NCBI GenBank assembly: GCA_004293915.1
Contig: RDZG01000070.1
Coordinates: 1 to 54,476 of the forward strand
Direction of reading: 5' to 3'
Source: Bacteroidota bacterium
Lineage (GTDB): Bacteria; Bacteroidota; Bacteroidia; Cytophagales; UBA9547
DNA: 54,476 nt
The position numbers and the translations under genes are program-made. Below are positions 35,071 to 43,475 of the stretch, piece after piece. The number at the start of each line of letters is the position of its first letter. The first letter of the stretch is position 1. A model generated the notes under the pieces. The model was not told the DNA's origin, ran no database searches, and saw only the letters and a list, made by a program, of their open reading frames with translations.

Positions 35071-35334
35071 TTAAGATGCTATGTTAAATACTTTGTTTTC
35101 TACTTTTCGTAATCTATTATCAATTTCGTGAACTCTTAAAAGTTCATCTGCCAATCGCATTACTGATATTCTTAATTCGCCAATTGCTGCGTTGGTTTTA
35201 ATGGCATGTTTTTCGAGTTTCTCTAATCTTTTGTCTAATGATTCAAATCTTTTATCTATAGAATCAAACTTTTGATTCGTGATTTTTGATTCATTTAATA
35301 AATCTAAAAGGATATTTACAATTTTTTCGTCCAT
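35071..35334 (-). CDS. Small coiled-coil protein
   Basis: 87 residues, almost all heptad-patterned: FDSIDKRFESLDKRLEKLEKHA, then VMRLADELLRVHEIDNRLRKVENKVF. It has no signal peptide or membrane helix. The tandem F-S-D-K-R repeats resemble short coiled-coil segments of many bacterial and phage proteins (for example Bdr-like or SlyX-like), and no function is assignable. It lies tightly between the DUF4197 and AsmA-like genes (11- and 8-base gaps), so it is co-transcribed with them. Confidence 0.75.
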   Translation of the reverse strand: MDEKIVNILLDLLNESKITNQKFDSIDKRFESLDKRLEKLEKHAIKTNAAIGELRISVMRLADELLRVHEIDNRLRKVENKVFNIAS

Positions 35335-35345
35335 GATTCTAGTTT

Positions 35346-36200
35346 TTAGAAGGGCCAGTTTTTTTTGTCAAATACTTTTTTAAGAATATCAGAAGTGCGG
35401 GCATTCAAATCTGTACGGATTATTTTTTCTTCATCTTTTACTTTTATAAATAAACCAGTTAATGCTTTTCTTGTTACATACTCGCCAAGCGATGAATTTG
35501 GCATACGTTCTACTTTTTTAGAAGCAAACATGTTGTAGCCACTTATCAGACTAGAAGTTACTGAATTGTCGAACATTTTGTTGTAGTTGCTTACAAAGGT
35601 TCCATAAATTTGGTTTGTAGATTGGCTTGCAACCAGTGGTTTATCTAAAGAAGCATTAATTTTTGGAGTATAAGCACCGATTAAACTATTGAAACTTTTT
35701 CCTCTTAAATAATTTGTAGCAGATGTATCTGTACCCATCAAAATATTTTTTGCATCTGTAATCGTCATTCCTAATACAGCATCTTTTACAATTGGTGCGG
35801 CAGTAGTTGCTGCATCTTCCGCTGCACGGTTCAGGCTAGTTATCAAATCCGTTTCATACGATTGCAAAAATTTATTATAATTATCTTGTCCAACCACAGC
35901 TTTTAAACTTTCTATTTTGCCACTTACTTCGGCAGGAAGCAAAATTTTCAATAAAGCATTTCCCAAATATCCATCCAAAGCAGATAGGTTTTTTACCGTT
36001 TTATCTGTACCAACATTTAGCGCTTCTTTTAATCCTGCCGAAATATCCGCTTCAGATAAAGTTGCAACAGAAGGAATAGAAGATGGAAGTTTAATTGAAG
36101 ACGGTAGTTTGATGGAAGGTAATTTTGACTTTTTCTTTTTGGTTTGTCCAAATGCTAAAAATGAAACTAAAGTAATAATTAATATAAGGTGCTTTTTCAT
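35346..36200 (-). CDS. DUF4197 protein
   Basis: A 284-residue exported protein: signal peptide MKKHLILIITLVSFLAFG, a low-complexity linker with three near-repeats (KLPSIKLPSSIKLPSSIPS, about 25-44), then the helical DUF4197 domain (about 47-284) with ISAGLKEALNVGTDKTV, AEDAATTAAPIVKDAVLGMT, MGTDTSATNYLRGKS and the terminal RTDILKKVF-like RTSDILKKVFD. The structure and role are unknown; members occur singly in Gram-negative envelopes. It starts the DUF4197, coiled-coil, AsmA-like, M48 protease series. Confidence 0.9.
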   Translation of the reverse strand: MKKHLILIITLVSFLAFGQTKKKKSKLPSIKLPSSIKLPSSIPSVATLSEADISAGLKEALNVGTDKTVKNLSALDGYLGNALLKILLPAEVSGKIESLKAVVGQDNYNKFLQSYETDLITSLNRAAEDAATTAAPIVKDAVLGMTITDAKNILMGTDTSATNYLRGKSFNSLIGAYTPKINASLDKPLVASQSTNQIYGTFVSNYNKMFDNSVTSSLISGYNMFASKKVERMPNSSLGEYVTRKALTGLFIKVKDEEKIIRTDLNARTSDILKKVFDKKNWPF

Positions 36201-36303
36201 GTTTTTAATTTTTTAAGATAAGCAAAGATATAAAATGACTTTTAATAAGGAATAAAAAATGATAATTTTTAGACGAAATTGAGTTTTTTGAGGTTGAATT
36301 TTT

Positions 36304-36684
36304 TCACGCAACACACTTTGCACATAAACCACTTACCATCAAATTAACCTCTTTTTGAATGTAATTTTTTGGTAAATTGAGCGATAATGTTGCATTTAAA
36401 CATTCAATAGTGTTGCAATTTGTGCATCTGAAATGAAAATGACTGTCGTGATGATGTCCTTGTTCGCAATCGTGGCAAAGGGCAAAATACGTTTTTCCTT
36501 CGTCTGACATTACTTTATGCAATATACCATCATCACAGAACGAATACAATATTCTATATATCGTAACTCTATCCATTTTGTCTTTTAAAATTTTTTCGAG
36601 TTCGTCTTGGCTCATGGCAGTTTTGTTCGCTTTCAAAACCGCTAATACTTCGTTTTTCGATGGTGTATTTCTTTTTTTTATCAT
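36304..36684 (-). CDS. Fur-family metalloregulator (probably zinc or iron)
   Basis: A 126-residue regulator. The winged helix (1 to about 75) has SQDELEKILKDKMDRVTIYRIL with the recognition helix DRVTIYR. The dimerisation domain has FALCHDCEQGHHHDSHFHFRCTNCNTIEC, with structural CxxC pairs CTNC (about 93) and CAKC near the C-terminus. The His-rich sensory loop (HHHDSHFHF) agrees with Zur or Fur. A TGCAA-N5-TTGCA palindrome lies seven bases upstream of its start codon, suggesting autoregulation, and the same box recurs before the lipoprotein-TonB receptor genes at 40.6 kb. Zinc is favoured by the histidine-rich candidate targets, but iron is not excluded. Confidence 0.88.
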   Translation of the reverse strand: MIKKRNTPSKNEVLAVLKANKTAMSQDELEKILKDKMDRVTIYRILYSFCDDGILHKVMSDEGKTYFALCHDCEQGHHHDSHFHFRCTNCNTIECLNATLSLNLPKNYIQKEVNLMVSGLCAKCVA

Positions 36685-36706
36685 TTTAATTGCAATTATG
36701 TTGCAT
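36683..36706. repeat. Left direct repeat at the methylase-nuclease island
   Basis: 24 bases are identical to 40564-40587. Weaker similarity (T-rich segment covering the regulator's first codons) extends about 12 bases further left. The two copies enclose the two-gene methylase-nuclease system, and each contains a full copy of the metalloregulator box. Confidence 0.8.
36691..36705. promoter_or_regulatory. Fur-family operator (box 1)
   Basis: TGCAA-TTATG-TTGCA is a perfect 5-5-5 inverted repeat. It lies just upstream of the Fur-family start codon and matches 40572-40586 exactly. Palindromes of this size are usual for Fur and Zur dimers. Confidence 0.65.
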
Positions 36707-36758
36707 AATACGATATTATTATTTAGTTGATATGAAAAAATATAATATTTAGCTTATA

Positions 36759-39700
36759 TTGCAAAAAAAAGTGAGTCCTAGTATCCAAAACATATTAAAT
36801 CAACTAGAATTAAAAGATTCCGAATCTCTTGTTTTTTTTCAAAAACAGGGCTGGAATACGCTTATTTCCAAGGAAACAGAGTATAAATTTGAAGTCATAA
36901 AGCCTACTGCTTTTTATGTTTTTAATAAACTTCCTTACATTTTATTTTTTGATCTTACCAACAATACAAATCCAGAAAAAGAAAAAGAAATTTATAAACA
37001 GGTGTGGTCTTTTGACCAAGCACCTGTTATTTTTATCATAAAAGGCAACGAAATTCAAGCATTTAATGCGTTTGAATTAGAAATAAATGGAATTTTAAAA
37101 GAAATAAATTTAGAAGAAGCCATAAAAGAATGTAGTTTTTGGAACTTACAAAGTGGAGCTACTTTAGAGTGGTTTTATACCAAATACCAAAAAGATTTAA
37201 CCAAAAAAAGGGTTAATCAACGCTTGTTCGATAATATTAAGCAAACTATTTCTTTGCTTGAAAATGAAAAACTAGACAGTCAAATTGCAAAAATACTGGT
37301 ACTAAGATTGATTTTTGTGCGGTATTTGATTGATAGAAATATAAAAATTGACACACAGTATATTTCAGGAGACACCATCTTAGACAGGCGAAAATCTTTT
37401 AGTAAACTACTCAAAAATCCTAAGGAATTAAAATCTTTTTTTGTTTACCTAGATGAACGATTTAATGGAGTCTTGTTCAAAGAAAACAATGATATAATTA
37501 CTCAAAATCAAGCAGATATTATTTCAAGTCTATTTGATCCTTCATTGGAAAATTCTCTTCTTAAAGATACTAATTATTGGTTTAATCTTTTTGACTTTGG
37601 TATTATTCCAGTTGAGTTGATTAGTGGTATTTATGAAACTTTGCTGGATCCATTAACCAAAGATGCCACTTCTGCGGTTTACACACCCCCTTTTTTGGTA
37701 GATTATATTCTTACCCAAACGGTAGATAAACATCTACAAAATAATATAACAGAATGTAAAATATTCGATCCAGCCATGGGTTCGGGAATTTTTTTGGTAC
37801 AAGCCTTTCGCAGAATAGTGGATGCAGAAATTGCTTTTAAAAATAAAAGTATAATTACGAAAGCTCGTTTAGCTGAAATAGCTGAAAATAATCTTTATGG
37901 GATAGATGTAAACGAAGAAGCGATAAAAGTAGCTTGTTTTTCAATTTATGTGGCTTTATTAGATTATTTAGAACCTGCAGATATAGATGACATCGACCAT
38001 AGATTTCCTACTTTGCAGGGTACGAATTTTTTTAAAGTTCATTTTTTTGATTTATCAAAAGAAAATATTTTACAAAAAATAAAGTCTAAAAAGCTGGATT
38101 TTATCCTAGGAAATCCACCATGGAGAAATAATGATAGCCCCGAACATTTAGATTGGTTGAAGAAAACCAAGTTTGATAAAATAGTAAGCGATAAACAAAT
38201 AGCACAATCCTACTTATTAAGAGTAAAAGATTTTGCTGAAAATTCACCTAAGATTGCCTTTATTGTAACAAGCAAAGTAGTTTACAATAACAAAGCAAAA
38301 AAGTTTAGAAAATTTTATTTAGAGAATAATAAACTTTCTGAATGTTTTGACTTATCTCCAGTTAGACATTTGGTATTTGAAGATGCTTCAAATCCTGCCA
38401 TGATCTTATTTTTTGAATCTACAATTGGCAATTTCAACCCTGAAAATGTCGTAAAACACATTTCTATAAAACAGAATAAATTTTTTAATAAATATTTTAA
38501 GACTATTGTAATAGAGAAATTTGACCAAAAGAAAATTCTGCAAAAGCATTTTCTAGAAAATGACTGGATGTTTAAAGTGGCTTTATATGGCAATACTTTA
38601 GATTATTTATTTTTGAGAAAGCAAATAAATTATGAGAGAATAAAAAGCATCTTAAAAAATAAAAAAATAAAATTTAGCAAAGGAATATTTAAAGGAACAC
38701 CTAAAAAGCATTTTGAAGAATTAATTGGAATGCCATATTTAATTAGAAAAGAGTTCAAAGATTATTACACTAATTATATTAATAGCTATAGTCTTATTAA
38801 CAACGAAACTTGTTTTTTAGAAGCTGGACGAACAATTGATTTATTCAAAGGAAAAAAAATAATTCTACAAAAAAGCATTTCTGAAAACTTTAAAATCTCT
38901 TTAATTGATTTTGATTGTATTTTTGATAGTACTGTCTATGGAATAAATTATAGCCATGAAAATACTAATTTTATAAGCATACATTTTTCATTTTTGTTAT
39001 CTAACTTTTATTTGTACTATCAGTTTCTTACTTCATCAAGTTTAGGTGTTTATATACCTGAAATTTATAAAGAGGAACATGTATCCTTTCCATACAAAGA
39101 ACCATCTGAATCTCAAAAACAAACTTTAATAGCTTTAGTAAACAAACTATTGCAGCCTTATCAAGATTTTTATGCTTCCTATCCAGATAGTACTTACTCA
39201 GGAGTACCTAATCCTGCTATTCTCAAAGAAATAAATGAAATCATTTATGAAATCTATGATGTAAGACCTTTTGAACGAGATTTGATAGACTATGTGCTGA
39301 ATGTATCAAGGTATCAGTTTCAGGATTCTAAGCAGGATTTGGTTTTTAAATTCAGTAAAAATGAAAATGATATTAGAAATCAAAAACAAGTATTAGAACA
39401 ATATATAGCTGTTTTTTTAGAGGATTTAACACAAATATATTACGATGAATATATAGAAATAGAAGTATATCAGCTAGAACATTTTATTGCCTTGAATTTT
39501 AAATTTGATGAATCTAAAACGGCAAAGCCATTTATAAATTGGGAAACGAAAGAAAAAACGGAGAATGATTTTTTTAAGAAAATGTCTAATCTATCTATCT
39601 CAAAGCTAACGAGTGCAACTGATTTAGAAAGTAATTTATTTATTCAAAAAGACATCAAAGGATTTGAGGAAAATTCATTCTATATCATCAAACCCAACGA

Positions 39701-39809
39701 ATACAAATGTTGGCTCAGAGCGATGGCTCGCTATGATGTGTCAGAAATAAAAGAAGCTATTCAAGCAGCAGAACTAGGTCGTATTAAATCTAAGAGTTTG
39801 CATGAATAG
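36759..39809 (+). CDS. Eco57I-type N6-adenine DNA methylase with specificity domain
   Basis: A 1016-residue protein with a TTG start (MQKKVSPSIQ; GTG at 36771 is an alternative). The N-terminal region (about 1-150) resembles a decayed type IIG/HsdR-like nuclease lobe (APVIFIIKGNEIQAFNAFE) but lacks a clear D-ExK. The methyltransferase has SAM motif IFDPAMGSGIF (D337), LYGIDVNEEAIKVA and catalytic GNPPW (N452). A large recognition-type region follows (about 560-860). The C-terminus (about 870-1016) is shared with its family. The downstream gene overlaps by 8 bases and carries the nuclease. The pair sits between two copies of a metalloregulator box. Confidence 0.82.
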   Translation: MQKKVSPSIQNILNQLELKDSESLVFFQKQGWNTLISKETEYKFEVIKPTAFYVFNKLPYILFFDLTNNTNPEKEKEIYKQVWSFDQAPVIFIIKGNEIQAFNAFELEINGILKEINLEEAIKECSFWNLQSGATLEWFYTKYQKDLTKKRVNQRLFDNIKQTISLLENEKLDSQIAKILVLRLIFVRYLIDRNIKIDTQYISGDTILDRRKSFSKLLKNPKELKSFFVYLDERFNGVLFKENNDIITQNQADIISSLFDPSLENSLLKDTNYWFNLFDFGIIPVELISGIYETLLDPLTKDATSAVYTPPFLVDYILTQTVDKHLQNNITECKIFDPAMGSGIFLVQAFRRIVDAEIAFKNKSIITKARLAEIAENNLYGIDVNEEAIKVACFSIYVALLDYLEPADIDDIDHRFPTLQGTNFFKVHFFDLSKENILQKIKSKKLDFILGNPPWRNNDSPEHLDWLKKTKFDKIVSDKQIAQSYLLRVKDFAENSPKIAFIVTSKVVYNNKAKKFRKFYLENNKLSECFDLSPVRHLVFEDASNPAMILFFESTIGNFNPENVVKHISIKQNKFFNKYFKTIVIEKFDQKKILQKHFLENDWMFKVALYGNTLDYLFLRKQINYERIKSILKNKKIKFSKGIFKGTPKKHFEELIGMPYLIRKEFKDYYTNYINSYSLINNETCFLEAGRTIDLFKGKKIILQKSISENFKISLIDFDCIFDSTVYGINYSHENTNFISIHFSFLLSNFYLYYQFLTSSSLGVYIPEIYKEEHVSFPYKEPSESQKQTLIALVNKLLQPYQDFYASYPDSTYSGVPNPAILKEINEIIYEIYDVRPFERDLIDYVLNVSRYQFQDSKQDLVFKFSKNENDIRNQKQVLEQYIAVFLEDLTQIYYDEYIEIEVYQLEHFIALNFKFDESKTAKPFINWETKEKTENDFFKKMSNLSISKLTSATDLESNLFIQKDIKGFEENSFYIIKPNEYKCWLRAMARYDVSEIKEAIQAAELGRIKSKSLHE

Positions 39810-40536
39810 TCAGAACGCATCCAATTTTAAAGCAAATTCGCTCGAAAAATCAACAAGGTTGAGAGTGAAATTAATTATGAAATACATCATTCATTGTTAT
39901 TTAATGATGGTTAAAGAGGGGAAAACATACTCATTTTCAGAAAAGGGAAAGCTAAAAAAAGAAGATTTTTTGAGAAATGGACTTGTTAATGATTATCTAA
40001 GTCAAAAGCCAAACAAAGATTATTTTAAAAATCATATTTCAGATGAACCTAAATTTGAAATATTTTTTCAAAAAGAAGAATTACAAGAATATGAAATTGG
40101 AGGAGTTAAACAAGAAGATTTTATCGATATTTCTGTAAAAGACTCCATATTATCAAGTTTGAGTGGTGAAATCTCAAATGATGAAATTCGATTAGCTGTT
40201 GAATGTAAAAGGGTCAAAAACAACAACGACTACTTGGAATACACCAAAGATATTCAGAAATTTGCAGATAGACCATATACTACATTTCGTTTACCTTATG
40301 AAGCACAAATTGCTTTTATTGAAAACGAACAACTAAATCCTGCCATAGTTTCAAAAGAAATTTGTTTAATATTGGAAAAAAGTCAGTCCATTCAAACCAC
40401 TCAAAATTTAATTCCTATAAAAATCCACGATAATTTCGAGGCAAGTTATCATTCAAGCCACAAGCGAAATCATTCAGAAAACATAGAATTTTCTATTACA
40501 CATTTGTTTTTTAATTATTTTGAAGTTGTCGTTTGA
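39802..40536 (+). CDS. PD-(D/E)XK nuclease partner of the methylase
   Basis: A 244-residue protein that overlaps the methylase stop, so the two are translationally coupled. A predicted nuclease core is visible: D109 (EDFIDISVKD) and E134-x-K136 (RLAVECKRV), followed by the family-like helix YTKDIQKFADRPYTTFRLPYEAQIAFIE. The N-terminal 50 residues are basic (STRLRVKLIMKYIIH) and the C-terminus is His/Asn-rich (ASYHSSHKRNHSEN). I do not recognise a named family. The context suggests it is the cleavage subunit of a restriction system whose methylation and recognition lie in the neighbour. Confidence 0.65.
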   Translation: MNSQNASNFKANSLEKSTRLRVKLIMKYIIHCYLMMVKEGKTYSFSEKGKLKKEDFLRNGLVNDYLSQKPNKDYFKNHISDEPKFEIFFQKEELQEYEIGGVKQEDFIDISVKDSILSSLSGEISNDEIRLAVECKRVKNNNDYLEYTKDIQKFADRPYTTFRLPYEAQIAFIENEQLNPAIVSKEICLILEKSQSIQTTQNLIPIKIHDNFEASYHSSHKRNHSENIEFSITHLFFNYFEVVV

Positions 40537-40563
40537 ATATTCTTATAATAAATCTTTTTCATT

Positions 40564-40587
40564 ATTTTAATTGCAATTATGTTGCAT
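40564..40587. repeat. Right direct repeat at the methylase-nuclease island
   Basis: Second copy of 36683-36706 (24 of 24 identical). Sequence to its left (TCTTTTTCATT) looks like a decayed version of the regulator's first codons, read on the minus strand as ATG followed by lysine codons. Confidence 0.8.
40572..40586. promoter_or_regulatory. Fur-family operator (box 2)
   Basis: TGCAA-TTATG-TTGCA, identical to box 1, lies 59 bases before the lipoprotein start. Together with box 3 it would let the Fur-family regulator control the lipoprotein and the TonB receptor. Confidence 0.65.
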
Positions 40588-40610
40588 TATTAAATTTGAT
40601 TGATTATTAT

Positions 40611-40625
40611 TGCAACAAATATGCA
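40611..40625. promoter_or_regulatory. Fur-family operator (box 3, one mismatch)
   Basis: TGCAA-CAAAT-ATGCA is the same 5-5-5 layout with one mismatched pair, centred 39 bases from box 2 (about four helical turns), 20 bases before the lipoprotein ATG. Confidence 0.55.
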
Positions 40626-40644
40626 ATAAATAAATCTGAAAATC

Positions 40645-41048
40645 ATGAAAATAATCTATTATTCATTAACTGCTCTAGCCATTTTAGGCTCATGCAGCAA
40701 AGCCGTTGATCCTAACGATAAAACAAAACCAGTGTTAGAAATAACCTCTACTAATCCAGTATTCAAACTTGAAGGCGATGAAAAAATAATTGAAGCTGCC
40801 AAAGGCTCAAGTTTTACTGTAAATGTAAAAATCACGAAAATTTTGATGGGCATAGCCACGCAAGAAAAGAAGGAACAAATTGGGCAACGTCAAAAATTGT
40901 TACACATACAGGCAAAGAGGCTACCCATAGCGAAACTTTTACGATTCCTTCTGATGCCACACTTGGCGAATATCATTGTGAAATGATTGTTTTAGACCAA
41001 AATGGAAATGAGTCGATAGAATATATACTAGCAGTAGAAGTAAAATAA
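40645..41048 (+). pseudogene. DUF4625-like lipoprotein, frameshifted
   Basis: The gene begins MKIIYYSLTALAILGSCSKAVD with lipobox LGSC, and reads on to about residue 65 (SSFTVNVKIT). There it is out of frame; the other frame gives NFDGHSHARKEG, THSETFTIPSDATLGEYHCE and LDQNGNESIEYILAVEVK-stop at 41046-41048. Adding one base near 40838 (ACG-AAAAT to ACGGAAAAT) restores a full protein of about 134 residues, similar to DUF4625 lipoproteins that occur beside TonB receptors. The histidines in GHSHAR and HSE could bind metal. With three Fur boxes nearby, a metal-uptake accessory role is likely. The frameshift may be real or a sequence error. Confidence 0.75.
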
Positions 41049-41091
41049 TATAAATTGCTTATTATTAAGTCTTTATGTTTTAAAAAACCCC

Positions 41092-41124
41092 AAACATCTC
41101 TCCAAAATTGGAGAGATGTTTTTT
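41092..41124 (+). terminator. Strong terminator or attenuator between lipoprotein and TonB receptor
   Basis: Perfect 14-base arms AAACATCTCTCCAA (41092-41105) and TTGGAGAGATGTTT (41108-41121) with a two-base AA spacer run into T's. It is the strongest hairpin seen in the window. It ends only about 12 bases before the likely TonB start, so read-through from the lipoprotein promoter would set receptor expression. Confidence 0.88.
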
Positions 41125-41135
41125 GTGTTTTTAAG

Positions 41136-43466
41136 TTGATTTTTTCTTTTTTTCTTTTTTTTAATAATTTCATTTTTGCTCAAAATTTAACTTTTAAAGG
41201 TAAAATTATGGATGAAAAATCTTTGCCTTTAGTCGGTGTAGTTGTAGAAATTCACGAAACAAATCAAGCTGTTTTGAGTAATAATGATGGTTTTTATGAA
41301 TTTAAAAATATTAAACCCGGTTCTTATCACATACATTGTAATATGATAGGATTTCATAGCGAATCCTTTCAAATCGAAATCAAAGAAAATACCAATTTTG
41401 ATGTTCAAATGCATGAATCGGCAAACGAATTGCACGAAGTTGTGATAGAATCTAATCTACAAAAACAATCCGAAAAGGAATCTTCCGTAGCAATAGAGCG
41501 AGTTGATAAAGAGTTTTTTCAGAAAAATACGGGCACAACTTTTATGGCTACACTCGAAAAATTACCTGGTGTAAGTTCTATAAATATGGGTGTTGGAATT
41601 TCAAAACCTGTCATTCGTGGTTTGAGTTTCAACAGAGTGGTAGTTTCAGATTATGGTATTAAGCAAGAAGGACAACAATGGGGTTCGGATCATGGTTTAG
41701 AAATTGATCAATATAATATTGATAATGTAGAAATTTTGAAAGGTCCGGCTTCGCTCATGTATGGTTCGGATGCAATGGCGGGTGTAGTTGCCATTACTCA
41801 TCCTAAAAATATGCCACAAAATACACATTCTGGGTATATTCAAACGATTTTAAGAACCAACAACGATACGTATGGACTAACTGCAAACGCCAAAGGCAAT
41901 GCAAAAGGAATAAATTATAAAATTCAACTGACTGGGTTAGATTATGCCGATTATAAAGTGCCAGCAAATAGTTTTGTATATCAAGGTTTTAGGTTTCCAA
42001 TCGTAGAAAACAGACTCAAAAACACGGCTGGAAACGAAAAACACGTCAATTTTACAGTTGGTATAAATAAAAATTGGGGCTATTCGCATTTTACAATTTC
42101 TAATTTTAATCAAAATGCAGGACTTTTTGCAGGTGCAATTGGCAGACCACAGTTTTATAAACTTACTAATGATGGCAATTGGAGAGACATAAATTTACCT
42201 TCGCAAAATATCAACCATTTTAAAGTAATAAATAATACAAATATTAAGCTAAAAAATAATTGGTTGGAGCTTGATTTTGGATATCAAAATAATTACAGAC
42301 AAGAAAACTCTTTGCCACATGCCCACGGGCAAGGTCCAGCAGCAGTTGGCACAAAAGCTGTTGCTTTTCAGTTGCAAACTTTGAGTTTGAATAGCCGATT
42401 TTATACTAAAAATTTTAAAATATTAGATGCCATTTTTGGTTTGCAAAGTAGTTTTCAAAACAATAAAATTAGCGGTTATGAATTTTTAATTCCTAATTTT
42501 AATTATTTTCAAATTGGAGCATTTGTGATTGAAAAATATAAAATCAATCCACAGCTTTTTGTAAATGCAGGTGCAAGAGTAGATTTTGCAGCTTTGCAAA
42601 CAAAATCTACGCAAGTTGCGGTGTATGATAATCCAAGAAATCCAATAAATTTCATTGGTTTTCAAACTCGAAACGAAGCACTTGATAAACTTTGGGCAAA
42701 TGTGTCATTTTCTACAGGTTTGTCCTATTTACCTAACGAATGGTTAAAATTAAAATTGAATATGGGCAAAAGTTATCGCAATCCAACGCCACAAGAACTT
42801 TCTGTAAATGGGGTGCATCATGGCACTTTTCGGCACGAAAAAGGTGATATAAACTTACTTCCAGAACATGGTTATCAGTTTGATTTGGGAGCTTTTATAG
42901 AATACAAAAAAGTGTATTTTTCGTTCACTCCATTTTTTAATTTCTTTGAAAACTACATTTATTTACGTCCTACGGCTCAATTTTCTACATTGCCCGATGG
43001 CAGACAAGTGTATCAATTTTCGCAATCGAGAGCCACACTTTGGGGTGGGGAAGTGGCGGTCGAATATAAACCTATTAAAAATATAAAATTGAGTTCAAAT
43101 GCAGAATATGTGTTTGCAACAAATTTGGATGCGAATTTACCATTGCCCATGATTCCGCCTTTTTGCTCTCAAAACGATGTAGAATACGAGTTTTTTAAAC
43201 CTTTCAATGGCTTTGTAAAATGGAATACCGCTTTTTATTCAGCCCAAAACCGCACAGATAGAAACGAACTCGAAACCGATGGGTATATGCTAAATCATCT
43301 TTCAATGGGTTTAAAACCTGCGTATAAAAAAATAAAGTTTAACTTGTATTTTCAAGTTCAAAATGTGTTTAATACACAATATTTCAATCATTTAAGCCGA
43401 TATAGATTTCTTGGGTTACCCGAAGCCGGCAGAAATTTTGTGATTACCCTTAAAGTTGGAATATAA
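41136..43466 (+). CDS. TonB-dependent outer-membrane receptor
   Basis: About 776 residues from a proposed TTG at 41136. The frame is open from 41055, but the earlier part only translates the terminator hairpin, and no in-frame ATG precedes the signal peptide IFSFFLFFNNFIFAQ. A carboxypeptidase-like domain follows (GKIMDEKSLPLVGVVVEI, about 20-95), then the plug (GVGISKPVIRGLSFNRVVV; GPASLMYGSDAMAGVV) and a 22-stranded barrel ending NFVITLKVGI. The loop LPHAHGQGPA is His-rich, as in zinc receptors such as ZnuD. Fur-family boxes upstream and the lipoprotein neighbour support metal or metallophore uptake; the substrate is inferred. Confidence 0.88.
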   Translation: MIFSFFLFFNNFIFAQNLTFKGKIMDEKSLPLVGVVVEIHETNQAVLSNNDGFYEFKNIKPGSYHIHCNMIGFHSESFQIEIKENTNFDVQMHESANELHEVVIESNLQKQSEKESSVAIERVDKEFFQKNTGTTFMATLEKLPGVSSINMGVGISKPVIRGLSFNRVVVSDYGIKQEGQQWGSDHGLEIDQYNIDNVEILKGPASLMYGSDAMAGVVAITHPKNMPQNTHSGYIQTILRTNNDTYGLTANAKGNAKGINYKIQLTGLDYADYKVPANSFVYQGFRFPIVENRLKNTAGNEKHVNFTVGINKNWGYSHFTISNFNQNAGLFAGAIGRPQFYKLTNDGNWRDINLPSQNINHFKVINNTNIKLKNNWLELDFGYQNNYRQENSLPHAHGQGPAAVGTKAVAFQLQTLSLNSRFYTKNFKILDAIFGLQSSFQNNKISGYEFLIPNFNYFQIGAFVIEKYKINPQLFVNAGARVDFAALQTKSTQVAVYDNPRNPINFIGFQTRNEALDKLWANVSFSTGLSYLPNEWLKLKLNMGKSYRNPTPQELSVNGVHHGTFRHEKGDINLLPEHGYQFDLGAFIEYKKVYFSFTPFFNFFENYIYLRPTAQFSTLPDGRQVYQFSQSRATLWGGEVAVEYKPIKNIKLSSNAEYVFATNLDANLPLPMIPPFCSQNDVEYEFFKPFNGFVKWNTAFYSAQNRTDRNELETDGYMLNHLSMGLKPAYKKIKFNLYFQVQNVFNTQYFNHLSRYRFLGLPEAGRNFVITLKVGI

Positions 43467-43475
43467 ACTTTATTT

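Noticed and set aside
41055-41135. N-terminal extension of the TonB receptor
   Set aside because: The added residues are the translation of a perfect terminator hairpin and precede the signal peptide, so they are not part of the protein.
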